Positions 6,935 through 14,708 of a stretch of DNA of 22,849 nucleotides are shown one piece after another; within the stretch, counting starts at the first letter, position 1; every line of letters starts with the position of its first letter. The notes beneath the pieces are model-generated. The model did no database searches. It saw nothing but the letters and a program-made list of their open reading frames with translations, and was not told where the DNA came from. This DNA comes from Gemmatimonadota bacterium (GTDB taxonomy: Bacteria; Latescibacterota; UBA2968; UBA8231): positions 1-22,849 of the forward strand of contig JAPOZF010000065.1 of assembly GCA_026706165.1 (NCBI GenBank), read 5' to 3'. A program made the position numbers and the translations under genes.

Positions 6935-8251
6935 ATGCTCTACTTTCTGATCGCCCTCGGCATCCTCATCTTCGTGCACGAGCTCGGCCACTTCCTCGTC
7001 GCCAAGGGCGCCGGCATCCGCGTCGAGCGCTTCTCCCTCGGCTTCCCGCCGAGAATGATCGGTTTCCGCTGGAAGGAGACCGACTACTGTCTGTCCTTGA
7101 TTCCGTTCGGCGGCTACGTGAAGGTTGCCGGCATGGCCGACGTCGGCAGCGAGGAGGCAACGGGAGCGGACTGGGAATTCCCCTCCAAGCCGATCTGGGT
7201 CCGCATGGCCGTCATCGCCGCCGGTCCGGCGATGAACCTGATTTTCGCCTACGCCGCCTTCCTCTTCCTCTACTCGGCCTACGGCATCGGCAGCGTCGAT
7301 TCGACGGCGGTCGATCCCCTCGAGGATTCCCCCGCCGCCATCGCCGGGCTGCGCCACGGCGACGCCATCGTCCGCGTCGGCGACCGGCCGGTAGCCAACT
7401 ACCACGAGCTCCGGCGAGAGCTGGAAAAGGCGGCCGGGGCAGCGGTGACAGTCGACGCCGAGCGCGACGGCCGCACTATGGCATTCGACCTGCCGCGCGA
7501 GACCGCAGCCGACCGGGAGGAACAGTCCTCCGGCATGCCGTACGGACTGTCGCTGCTGTATCCCACCGTGGTCGGCGGGGTAGTGGAGGGCATGCCTGCG
7601 GAAGCGGCCGGTCTGAAGGAGGGGGACCGCATCACCCGCGTCGCCGGGGTGGAGGTGAGGACCTGGGACGAGATGCGGGAGCAGATCAGCCGCCACCCGG
7701 GAGAGGAGATCGAAATCGTCTGGCTCCGCGACGGCGAACCGATGACGGTGCTGATCACCCCGCAGCCGCGGCCGGAGGGAGAGACCACCATCGGCCAGAT
7801 CGGCATCGGACCACACACTTCGACCGCGGACGTCACGTTCCGGGAGGCGGCCTCCCTGAGCGCGGCCAGCCTGGTCAATTCAGCCGGTCTCATCCTCGAG
7901 TTCATCGGCAACATCTTCCAGGAGGACCGCTACAAGGAGCTCGGGGGACCGATCCTGATCGCCAAGATGGCGGACGATACCGCGGAACGGGGACTCGAGC
8001 CTTTCATCTACTTCCTCTCCCTGTTGAGTGTGAACCTCGCCATCCTCAACCTCTTGCCGGTCCCCGCCCTCGACGGCGGACACCTCGTTTTTCTCACCCT
8101 CGAGGCGGTGATGCGAAGGCCGCTGTCTCAGCGCAAGAGGGAGTTCTGCCAGCAGGTCGGCCTCGTCCTGATCCTCGGGCTGATGATCCTGGTGACCTTC
8201 AACGACCTCAACCGGCTGGTCTTCCCCTACATCTCCGAGCTTTTCCAGTAG
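6935..8251 (+). CDS. rseP: RseP-family site-2 intramembrane metalloprotease with two PDZ domains
   Basis: Membrane-embedded zinc protease (M50 family) that cleaves transmembrane segments of regulators such as anti-sigma factors, usually after a first cut by another protease. The 438 residues show the zinc motif HELGH (residues 15-19) in the first membrane helix, the FGGYVKVAGM segment, and a second helix (MAVIAAGPAMNLIFAYAAFL). Two PDZ-like domains follow (about 125-185 and 208-275, each with an A-GL-xGD-I-xV pattern). The C-terminal active-site segment NLLPVPALDGGHL has its metal-binding Asp at residue 380. The gene starts 9 bp after cdsA with no strong ribosome-binding site, suggesting coupling. 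Its substrates cannot be told from sequence; no anti-sigma gene is visible nearby. Confidence 0.95.
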   Translation: MLYFLIALGILIFVHELGHFLVAKGAGIRVERFSLGFPPRMIGFRWKETDYCLSLIPFGGYVKVAGMADVGSEEATGADWEFPSKPIWVRMAVIAAGPAMNLIFAYAAFLFLYSAYGIGSVDSTAVDPLEDSPAAIAGLRHGDAIVRVGDRPVANYHELRRELEKAAGAAVTVDAERDGRTMAFDLPRETAADREEQSSGMPYGLSLLYPTVVGGVVEGMPAEAAGLKEGDRITRVAGVEVRTWDEMREQISRHPGEEIEIVWLRDGEPMTVLITPQPRPEGETTIGQIGIGPHTSTADVTFREAASLSAASLVNSAGLILEFIGNIFQEDRYKELGGPILIAKMADDTAERGLEPFIYFLSLLSVNLAILNLLPVPALDGGHLVFLTLEAVMRRPLSQRKREFCQQVGLVLILGLMILVTFNDLNRLVFPYISELFQ

Positions 8252-8261
8252 GTCCGGCCCC

Positions 8262-8277
8262 TTTCGCCGGCGCGAAA
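8262..8277. repeat. Intercistronic perfect inverted repeat between rseP and queG
   Basis: TTTCGC, a CGGC tetraloop and GCGAAA form a perfect 6-bp hairpin within the 47-bp rseP-queG gap. It is not followed by a T-run, so it is not a standard intrinsic terminator. It may be an mRNA-stabilising or processing hairpin; the role is not known. Confidence 0.45.
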
Positions 8278-8298
8278 CCGCGCTTCCCCAGCCCAGCC

Positions 8299-9495
8299 AT
8301 GAGCCGCAGGCAAAAAGCAGACAGCTCCGGCGGTGAGCAGGCGCGGCTGACCGCCTCGATCCGCGAGCGAGCCCGATTCCTCGGGTTCGACCTGTTCGGC
8401 GTCACCCCGGCCGAACCGCTGGCTGGCAGCGACTTCTACGCCCGCTGGGTCGCCCTCGGGTACGCCGGGGAGATGGAGTACCTCCGGCGCAACCGGGAAA
8501 AGCGCGGCGACCCGCGCCTCCTGGTGCCGGGTGCTTCCAGCGTCATCTGCGTCGGCATGAACTACCACCCCGGCCCGATGGACCCCCCCGCCGGCGGCGA
8601 TCCCCCCCGGCTGCGGGGGCGGATCTCGGTGTACGCACAGGGCGACGACTACCACGACGTGGTGAAAAAGCGCCTCGTCGAGCTGTGGCGCTTCATCGAA
8701 GAGGAAGCCGGAAGGCCGGTCCGGGGCCGCCGCTACGTCGACACCGCCCCGGTCCTCGAGCGGGAACTGGCTCAGCGCGCCGGCCTGGGGTGGTGGGGAA
8801 AGAACACCTGCCTGATCAACAAGCGGCAGGGTTCCTGGTTCTTCCTCGGGGAGATCGTCACCGACCTCGAGCTGCTGTTCGACGAGCCCGCGGTCGACCA
8901 CTGCGGCACCTGCACCCGGTGCCTCGACGCCTGCCCCACCGACGCCTTCCCGGAACCGTACGTCCTCGATTCACGCCGCTGCATCTCCTACCTGACCATC
9001 GAGCTGCGGACCTCGATACCCCCGGCCCTGCGCCCCGGTATCGGCGACTGGGTGTTCGGGTGCGACGTCTGCCAGGAGGTCTGCCCGTGGAACCGCAAGG
9101 CCTCGCCGGCTCGCGAGACCGCCTTCGCATCCCGCCCGGGTCTGGAACAGCCCGACCTCGAGGAGCTGATGAAGCTCGACGCCGAGGGATTCAACCGGCT
9201 ATTCAGGAACAGCCCGGTCAAGAGGCCCAAGCGCGCCGGGTTCCTGCGCAACGTCGCCGTGGCGCTGGGAAACTCGTGCCGGCCCGAGGCTGTGGGAGTG
9301 CTTATTCCCGCGCTCAAGCACGAAGAACCCCTGGTGCGGGGGCATGTCGCATGGGCCCTGGGGCGGCTGGGAGGCCCCGAGGCGGAGGGTGCCTTGCGGG
9401 ACGCCATGGCGGAAGAACGGGACCCCGGCGTTCGGGAGGAGATCTCCGAAGCGCTGGGCGGCTGCGGGGAGCCCCGGCAGATGAATGCGCACTGA
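8299..9495 (+). CDS. queG: Epoxyqueuosine reductase with HEAT-like C-terminal repeats
   Basis: Cobalamin-dependent iron-sulfur enzyme catalysing the last step of queuosine synthesis in tRNA, epoxyqueuosine to queuosine. The 398-residue protein has the N-terminal cobalamin-binding region with the VDTAPVLERELAQRAGLGWW segment (conserved Asp at about 148) and GKNTCLI. Two [4Fe-4S] motifs follow: CGTCTRCLDACPTDAF (C202, C205, C208, C212) and CDVCQEVCPWN (C255, C258, C262). The C-terminus has an armadillo/HEAT-like repeat (HVAWALGRLGGPEAEGALRD), as in many full-length QueG proteins. It is the last gene before a terminator facing ftsY. Together with the Dus gene it adds a second tRNA-modification function to the window, but the two are in separate operons. 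Confidence 0.95.
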   Translation: MSRRQKADSSGGEQARLTASIRERARFLGFDLFGVTPAEPLAGSDFYARWVALGYAGEMEYLRRNREKRGDPRLLVPGASSVICVGMNYHPGPMDPPAGGDPPRLRGRISVYAQGDDYHDVVKKRLVELWRFIEEEAGRPVRGRRYVDTAPVLERELAQRAGLGWWGKNTCLINKRQGSWFFLGEIVTDLELLFDEPAVDHCGTCTRCLDACPTDAFPEPYVLDSRRCISYLTIELRTSIPPALRPGIGDWVFGCDVCQEVCPWNRKASPARETAFASRPGLEQPDLEELMKLDAEGFNRLFRNSPVKRPKRAGFLRNVAVALGNSCRPEAVGVLIPALKHEEPLVRGHVAWALGRLGGPEAEGALRDAMAEERDPGVREEISEALGGCGEPRQMNAH

Positions 9496-9497
9496 AA

Positions 9498-9520
9498 GTC
9501 GGATGGGACTCCGACCTTTT
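9498..9520. terminator. Bidirectional intrinsic terminator between queG and ftsY
   Basis: GTCGGA (9498-9503), a 6-nt loop and TCCGAC (9510-9515), followed by CTTTT on the plus strand. On the minus strand the same stem is followed by TTT. It lies 3 bp after the queG stop and in the 77-bp gap between convergent genes, the expected place for a shared terminator. The stem is short. Confidence 0.6.
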
Positions 9521-9572
9521 CGAACAGATTGGGGCTCCGGACCGCGCGCCGCGGAGGTGCCTTACCGGGAGG

Positions 9573-10490
9573 CTAACCCGATACGGAATCCGGCAGGAGC
9601 GCCTCGACGAAGGCTTCGGCGTCGAACGGCTGCAGGTCCTCGAGTTGCTCACCCACACCGATCATCCGGATCGGCAGGTTGAGGTCCCGCCTCAAGGCAA
9701 ACGCGATTCCCCCTTTGGCGGTCCCGTCGAGCTTGGTGAGCACGATCCCGTCGATGCCGACGGCGCCGTGAAACTCGCGCGCCTGGGCGAGCGCGTTCTG
9801 CCCGGTGGTGGCGTCCAGCACCAGCAGGGTCTCGTGGGGGGCGCCGGCCAGCTTCCTGCCCAGGGAGCGCTTCACCTTCTTCAACTCCTCCATCAGGTTG
9901 ACCTTGGTGTGCAGGCGTCCGGCGGTGTCGACGATCAGCACGTCGACGGCGCGGGCGGCCGCCGCGGCCGCGGCGTCGAAAGCGACGGCCGCGGGATCCG
10001 CCCCCTGCTGCGAGCGCACGATCTCCGCTCCGGAGCGCTCCGCCCATACCTCCAGCTGCGGTACCGCGGCGGCGCGGAAAGTGTCGCAGGCGGCCAGCAG
10101 CACCGAGCGGCCTGCGGCTTTGTGGCGCGCCGCCAGCTTGCCGATGGTCGTGGTCTTGCCGGCGCCGTTGACCCCGGCGACGAGGATCGCACGGGGCCGG
10201 GCTGACGGAGGGCCGGGATCGGACCCCGGACCGGACGCGATCTCCGTCAGCTGTCGCCGCAACTCGGAAAACAGCTCTTCTGCCCCCTCGTGCGAGGGCA
10301 ACCGGCCGCGCAGAGAATCGACAATGTCCGCCGCTGTCTCGACGCCGACATCGGCCTGGATCAGGATCGCCTCGATCTCTTCGAGCGCTTCTTCGTCGAC
10401 CGGCCCCGAAACCGCGGCGGTGATGCCGTCGACGAGCAGGGATCGCGTTCTCGAAAGACCGCTGCGAAAGCGGTCGCGCAGACTCGGCAA
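9573..10490 (-). CDS. ftsY: Signal recognition particle receptor FtsY
   Basis: GTPase receptor that docks SRP-ribosome complexes at the membrane for co-translational insertion. The 305-residue protein has the N domain helical bundle (1-85), then the G domain: P-loop [15 protein letters not shown] (106-120), [20 protein letters not shown] (131-150), DTAGRLHTK (188-196), LDATTGQNA (225-233), [10 protein letters not shown] (252-261) and [14 protein letters not shown] (277-290). The acidic N-terminal A domain of E. coli FtsY is absent, as in many bacteria. The TTG start is well supported: an in-frame TGA lies only seven codons upstream, no ATG or GTG is available, and GAAGG precedes it by about 9 nt. 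The gene is monocistronic here and convergent with queG. Confidence 0.95.
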   Translation of the reverse strand: MPSLRDRFRSGLSRTRSLLVDGITAAVSGPVDEEALEEIEAILIQADVGVETAADIVDSLRGRLPSHEGAEELFSELRRQLTEIASGPGSDPGPPSARPRAILVAGVNGAGKTTTIGKLAARHKAAGRSVLLAACDTFRAAAVPQLEVWAERSGAEIVRSQQGADPAAVAFDAAAAAAARAVDVLIVDTAGRLHTKVNLMEELKKVKRSLGRKLAGAPHETLLVLDATTGQNALAQAREFHGAVGIDGIVLTKLDGTAKGGIAFALRRDLNLPIRMIGVGEQLEDLQPFDAEAFVEALLPDSVSG

Positions 10491-10580
10491 ATGCAGCCTT
10501 CGGAATCAGGGAGTTGCGTTTGGGGGGCGATCCTTCGGAATGGGGAACGCCCCTGGAGGTCGCGGACCCGGTGGACAGCA

Positions 10581-10610
10581 AGCGTACCATCCTGCAATTC
10601 TTCACGTCAA
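10581..10610 (-). promoter_or_regulatory. Putative promoter for ftsY
   Basis: On the minus strand, TTGACG (10610-10605) is followed after 18 bp by TACGCT (10586-10581). It points to ftsY with a leader of about 85 nt. The -35 is strong and the -10 is weak. Confidence 0.4.
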
Positions 10611-10676
10611 GTATTCGGTGACCTTCCGGAAAAGAACGGACGCCCCCCTGGCAACAATCCCCGCAAGTCGCCGCGC

Positions 10677-10705
10677 TTGACGGTTTCCGGGGCGGCGGCT
10701 AGATT
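10677..10705 (+). promoter_or_regulatory. Strong sigma70-like promoter for the S55 peptidase/rib unit
   Basis: TTGACG (10677-10682), a 17-bp spacer and TAGATT (10700-10705). Transcription would begin near 10712, about 24 nt before the TTG start at 10736. AAGGA (about 10719-10723) gives a possible ribosome-binding site, at a slightly long spacing. This is the best promoter match in the window and may drive the downstream peptidase, propeller and rib genes. Confidence 0.6.
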
Positions 10706-10735
10706 GTCGCTTTCGCCCAAGGAAACTGTACTGAA

Positions 10736-12511
10736 TTGCCGCACAAAGAGTTACAGCCATTCACCCGCAGCGCCGCCGCGCTTGCCCTCTGGCTCCTGTC
10801 CGGGGCCGCCGACGCTTTCTCCGTGGAGTTTTTCCCCCAGGACGAGGTGCGCCCCGGTCTCTCGGGGATCGGCAAGTCCGTCTTTCGCGGAACCGCCATC
10901 GACACCTTCGGCGTCGAGATCATCGGCCTCGAGCGCAACCGCCTCCGTCCCGGGAAGAACCTCGTACTGGCGCGCCTGTCGGGGGCTGGACTCGAGGAGA
11001 CCGGGGGGATTCGCGGCATGAGCGGCAGTCCGGTTTACAGCGACGGCCGGCTGCTGGGAGCGGTTTCCTACGCCTGGGCGTTTTCAAAGGAGCCGATCTG
11101 CGGAATCACCCCTGTCGCCGACATGCTCGAGGTGATGCAGCGCGGCCTCGAGCCCGGGGTAGAGGATGGGGAGAAAGCCGGATTCGAGGAGGAAAAGGGC
11201 GGGGCTGGACGGCAATCCCATCCGGGCTCGCTCGAGCCGCTGGCGACTCCCCTTTCGCTGAGCGGCTTCTCGCCGACAGCGACGCGGATGCTCGACGAAT
11301 TCATGGCCGAATACGGCTTCGCAACCGCCTCCGGGCCTGCTGCCGGGGGACAATCAGGAACCGGGGATGCCAGCTCGATGCAACCTGGAGCGGCGTTGGG
11401 GGTCCCTTTCGTGAGCGGCGATTTCAGCGCCGTCGCCATCGGCACTCTCACCCATCGCGACGGCGACCGCCTCGTCGGCTTCGGACACCCGCTTCTCGAG
11501 CTGGGGGCTGTCGACCTGCCGCTCTCCGGCGCTCGGATTCACGGCGTGCTTCCGAGCCGGTTCGCCTCGTTCAAGCTGGGTGCCGCCGGCGCCGAACTCG
11601 GGGCCCTGCGCCAGGATCGCTGGGCGGGCGTTGCCGGCGTTGTCGGCGCCCGTGCCTCGGTGTTGCCGCTGGCGCTCGAACTGTCCGGCACCGCCGACGG
11701 CGAGCGCTTTTCGTTCGAGTTGCTGCGGCACGACCTGCTCACCCCCTTTCTCGCCCGGATCGTCATCCTCTCCGCTCTGGAGCCGGCTGCCAGTCTGACC
11801 GGGGAATCCAGCCTGATCGCCGATGCGACCCTGTACCTCGAAAACGGCGCCCGTGTCGAGCGCGCCAATCTCTACGCCGGCCGCGGCGCAGTGTTCGACG
11901 CGGCCCGCGAGCTGGCCGAGCCCCTGGGCCCGGCGCTGGGGGGTCCATTCGAGCGCATCGGCGTCGATTCGCTGGAGCTCGCCGTCGAGGTCGTGGAGGA
12001 ATCGCGGCGAGCCGAGATCGCCGAAGCGCGCCTGGCGGCGGCGGCCGCCTCCCCTGGGGACGTGGTATCGGTGCGCGTGCTGCTTCGTCCTCACCGGCAA
12101 ACGGCAGAGGAGCAGGTGTTGGAGGTGCGGATTCCGCGGACCGCCGTGTCCGGCCCCGTCGAGGTGCGGGTCGGCAGCGGCCGCAGTGCCCTGGCATGGG
12201 AGATGGCCCGGCGCCCGGACGGGTTCCGCCCCCGCAACAGCGAGCAGCTTGTCCGGCTGCTCAACCGCAGCGCCCGCCGCGACGACCTGGTGGTCGAGCT
12301 GTTCCGCCCCGAGCCGGCGATGAGCGTCGACGGCCGCGAGCTGCCCGGACTGCCGCCGTCGGCTCACGCCGTGCTGTCGGGGGACACCGGAAGCGGGCGC
12401 GTTGCCCCTGTCAGCGGGCGGGTCGTGGCGCGGAGCAAGGTGCGCACCCGCTTTGCGCTGGCCGGCGAACGGACCCTGCCTCTGGAGATCCGGCGGCGTG
12501 CTGCCGAGTGA
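10736..12511 (+). CDS. Secreted SpoIVB-type serine peptidase (S55), permuted motif order
   Basis: A 591-residue protein with an N-terminal signal peptide (basic start, SAAALALWLLSG, likely cleavage after GAADA). Residues 87-131 contain ETGGIRGMSGSPVYSDG and LGAVSYAW, the SpoIVB catalytic-serine module (probable nucleophile S96). Residues 233-257 contain VAIGTLTHRDGDRLVGFGHP, the SpoIVB histidine module (probable H251). A segment at about 296-320 (WAGVAGVVGARASVLPLALEL) resembles the SpoIVB region that follows its histidine. In SpoIVB the histidine module precedes the serine module, so the order here is reversed. The Asp expected about 15 residues before the Ser is Ser82 here. No PDZ domain is recognisable; the last 250 residues are of unknown fold. 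TTG is the start because an in-frame TAG lies at 10700 and no ATG or GTG is available. Substrate unknown. Confidence 0.82.
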   Translation: MPHKELQPFTRSAAALALWLLSGAADAFSVEFFPQDEVRPGLSGIGKSVFRGTAIDTFGVEIIGLERNRLRPGKNLVLARLSGAGLEETGGIRGMSGSPVYSDGRLLGAVSYAWAFSKEPICGITPVADMLEVMQRGLEPGVEDGEKAGFEEEKGGAGRQSHPGSLEPLATPLSLSGFSPTATRMLDEFMAEYGFATASGPAAGGQSGTGDASSMQPGAALGVPFVSGDFSAVAIGTLTHRDGDRLVGFGHPLLELGAVDLPLSGARIHGVLPSRFASFKLGAAGAELGALRQDRWAGVAGVVGARASVLPLALELSGTADGERFSFELLRHDLLTPFLARIVILSALEPAASLTGESSLIADATLYLENGARVERANLYAGRGAVFDAARELAEPLGPALGGPFERIGVDSLELAVEVVEESRRAEIAEARLAAAAASPGDVVSVRVLLRPHRQTAEEQVLEVRIPRTAVSGPVEVRVGSGRSALAWEMARRPDGFRPRNSEQLVRLLNRSARRDDLVVELFRPEPAMSVDGRELPGLPPSAHAVLSGDTGSGRVAPVSGRVVARSKVRTRFALAGERTLPLEIRRRAAE

Positions 12512-12608
12512 GAACGGTTCAATGAAACGAAACCCCGAAAGAAACCAGCCCCCCGGGTCGGGATGGGACGGCGAAAGAAGAGGCGTTCCAAACCCGGGGA
12601 AGGTACAA

Positions 12609-14708
12609 GTGACACTGCCCCGAGCCCTGGCCCGGCACGGCCTGTGGACCGGCGTTCTCGCCATCACCCTGCTGATGCCGCCTTCAGCCGGCGCCGTGCT
12701 CCCGCGGAACCTCGAGCACAGCAGCTTCGAGGAGTTTGCCGCAGGAAAGGCGCGGGGAGTCGGTATCGACTCGGAGGGGGTGCTGCGCGTCGCCCCGGCC
12801 CTGGTTCGATTCGCCGACCTCGATGCCGAGCGGGTCTGGACCCTGGCCGCCGGCACCGACGGCTCTCTCTACGCCGGCACCGGTGACGGAGGCCAGGTGG
12901 TGCGCGTCCGCGAATCCGGGGAAACCGATCTGTTTTTCGATTCTCCGGAAGTCGCCGTGCACGCCGCCCTCCTCGACCGCCGCGGGCACCTGGTGATCGG
13001 CACTTCGCCGGGCGGCCTCGTCTACCGGCTCGACGGAGACGGGGCTCCGGTCCTCACCGTCGAGACCGGAAGCCGCTACGTGTGGGATCTCGCCCTCGAC
13101 GAAAAGGGGCGCCTCCTTGCCGCCCTCGGGGAGCCCGGCGGAGTGGTCAGGTTGAGTGCCGACGGCCGGCTCGACACCCTGTGGAGCAGCTCGGAACGCC
13201 ACGTAATGGCCTTGCTGCCGAGGGGAAAGCGCCTGTTTGCCTCCACCGCGGGACCGCGCCAGGACGCCGAAGAAAACCGCGGAGAAAAGAACCACGACGG
13301 GGGCGTATACGCCGGCCGGCTCTACGAGCTGGGGCCCGAACCAGGCCGGCATCGCCTGGTTTGCGAGAGCGCGTTCGACGAAGTCAACCGCATCGCCGCG
13401 GGCAAGGAGGGCCAACTCCTGATCAGCGCCCTTTCCGAACGTTCCGGATCCGATGAGGAGAAGACCCGTTCGGCGGTTCTGCTCGTCCACGCAACCGGTG
13501 CCTTGACCACTCTCTGGCAGACCGGAGCCCCGATTTTCGATCTGCAACCGGAAGCGAGCGGCAGCTTCCTCGCCGCCGCGGGCGGCGACGGTCAGCTGGT
13601 GCGGCTGTTCCCGGAGCGGGGTGAGTTCGAGGTGGTGGCGCGGCTGGACTCGCTGTCGCCCAACCGGCTCCTGGCAAATCCCCAAGGCACCTTCGTCGGG
13701 GCGGGGCAGTCCGGTGACATCTGGAGGCTGTCGCCCCGTTTCGCCGACGGGGAGTTCCTTTCGCAGGTGGAAGATCTCGAGCTCAACTCCCGCTGGGGCC
13801 GCATCGAGTGGGACGTTGACACCCCGGCCGGTACCGGGCTTTCGGTGCAGACCCGTTCGGGAAACAGCGCCGAGCCCGACCCGACATGGAGCGAGTGGTC
13901 CCCGAAGCTGCGCATGGGCGGCCCGATCACCAGCCCCCCGGCACGCTATCTGCAGTACCGCCTCATTCTCCACACCCGCCCCGATGCCAGCCCGGAAGTC
14001 CGGCGCGTCGCCTTCAGCGCCCAGCAGACCAATCTCGCGCCGCGGATCGTCGAGTTGCGGACCTACCCGTTCCGGCCGCGTCAGTCCGGCGGCGACGGCT
14101 CTCCGGAACAGGTTGCCGCCAGGGCCGCCAGCCAGGCCCGGGACCCGGGACGGCCGGCGCAGCGAAAAAGCCTGCGCATGGTCCGCTGGCAGGCCCGGGA
14201 TCCCAACGGGGACAAGCTCACCTACGACATCTTCCTGCGCGGAGACGGGCAATCGGAATGGAAGCTGGTCAAGGAAAACACGGCCCGGAACTCCCTGCTC
14301 TGGGACACGGAGCACATGCCCGAGGGACGCACGCAGTTGAAGCTCGTCGTCTCCGACCGCCCGGACAACCCGGCCGAAAGCGCCCTGCAGCACGAGCGCA
14401 TCAGCGACCCGTTCCTTCTCGACAACAGCCCTCCGGTGGTCGAGTTGAGGGCCGTGGGCAGGCGCACCCCGGAGGTCGAGGTGGAAATCACCGACCGCGT
14501 CAGCGATGTCAGGCGCGCTCAGTATTCCATCGATTACGGTGAAACGGTGTACCAGATCGAGCCGGCCGACGGCATGTTCGACTCTCCCCGCGAGAGCGCC
14601 CGCTTCACCCTGGAAAACCTGACTCCCGGGGAGCACGTGATCGCGGTGCAGGCCTGGGACCGGCTCGACAACATCGGATCCCGGCAGGTGATCGTGAACG
14701 TCGAGTGA
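12609..14708 (+). CDS. Secreted beta-propeller-like protein with C-terminal Ig/FnIII-like domains, function unknown
   Basis: A 699-residue exported protein. From the GTG at 12609, the N-terminus MTLPRALARHGLWTGVLAIT then LLMPPSAGA is a clear signal peptide, and GGGGAAGG (12596-12603) lies 5 nt upstream; an ATG at 12522 would add a 29-residue leader and is less likely. Residues up to about 385 hold repeated blade-like units of the type SLYAGTGDGGQVVRV, HLVIGTSPGGLVYRL, RLLAALGEPGGVVRL, SFLAAAGGDGQLVRL and TFVGAGQSGDIWRL, suggesting a beta-propeller. A middle part (WSEWSP, ARYLQYRLILHT) resembles a carbohydrate- or surface-binding sandwich. The C-terminus (DPNGDKLTYDIFLRGDGQ, then NSPPVVELRA, and GEHVIAVQAWDRLDNIGSRQ) looks Ig/FnIII-like. 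It follows the S55 peptidase by 97 bp and its stop overlaps the ribD start. It could be that peptidase's substrate, partner or an unrelated surface protein. Confidence 0.8.
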   Translation: MTLPRALARHGLWTGVLAITLLMPPSAGAVLPRNLEHSSFEEFAAGKARGVGIDSEGVLRVAPALVRFADLDAERVWTLAAGTDGSLYAGTGDGGQVVRVRESGETDLFFDSPEVAVHAALLDRRGHLVIGTSPGGLVYRLDGDGAPVLTVETGSRYVWDLALDEKGRLLAALGEPGGVVRLSADGRLDTLWSSSERHVMALLPRGKRLFASTAGPRQDAEENRGEKNHDGGVYAGRLYELGPEPGRHRLVCESAFDEVNRIAAGKEGQLLISALSERSGSDEEKTRSAVLLVHATGALTTLWQTGAPIFDLQPEASGSFLAAAGGDGQLVRLFPERGEFEVVARLDSLSPNRLLANPQGTFVGAGQSGDIWRLSPRFADGEFLSQVEDLELNSRWGRIEWDVDTPAGTGLSVQTRSGNSAEPDPTWSEWSPKLRMGGPITSPPARYLQYRLILHTRPDASPEVRRVAFSAQQTNLAPRIVELRTYPFRPRQSGGDGSPEQVAARAASQARDPGRPAQRKSLRMVRWQARDPNGDKLTYDIFLRGDGQSEWKLVKENTARNSLLWDTEHMPEGRTQLKLVVSDRPDNPAESALQHERISDPFLLDNSPPVVELRAVGRRTPEVEVEITDRVSDVRRAQYSIDYGETVYQIEPADGMFDSPRESARFTLENLTPGEHVIAVQAWDRLDNIGSRQVIVNVE

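Noticed and set aside
5216..7816. Very long open frame on the minus strand (866 codons)
   Set aside because: It lies antisense to uppS, cdsA and rseP, which have strong family motifs. Long antisense frames are expected in GC-rich coding DNA.
12684..14636. 650-codon open frame on the minus strand
   Set aside because: Antisense shadow of the propeller-like gene; no recognisable motif, and the sense frame has a signal peptide and repeats.
14600..14704. FMN riboswitch upstream of ribD
   Set aside because: The upstream sequence is coding (end of the propeller gene) and shows none of the conserved RFN element strings.
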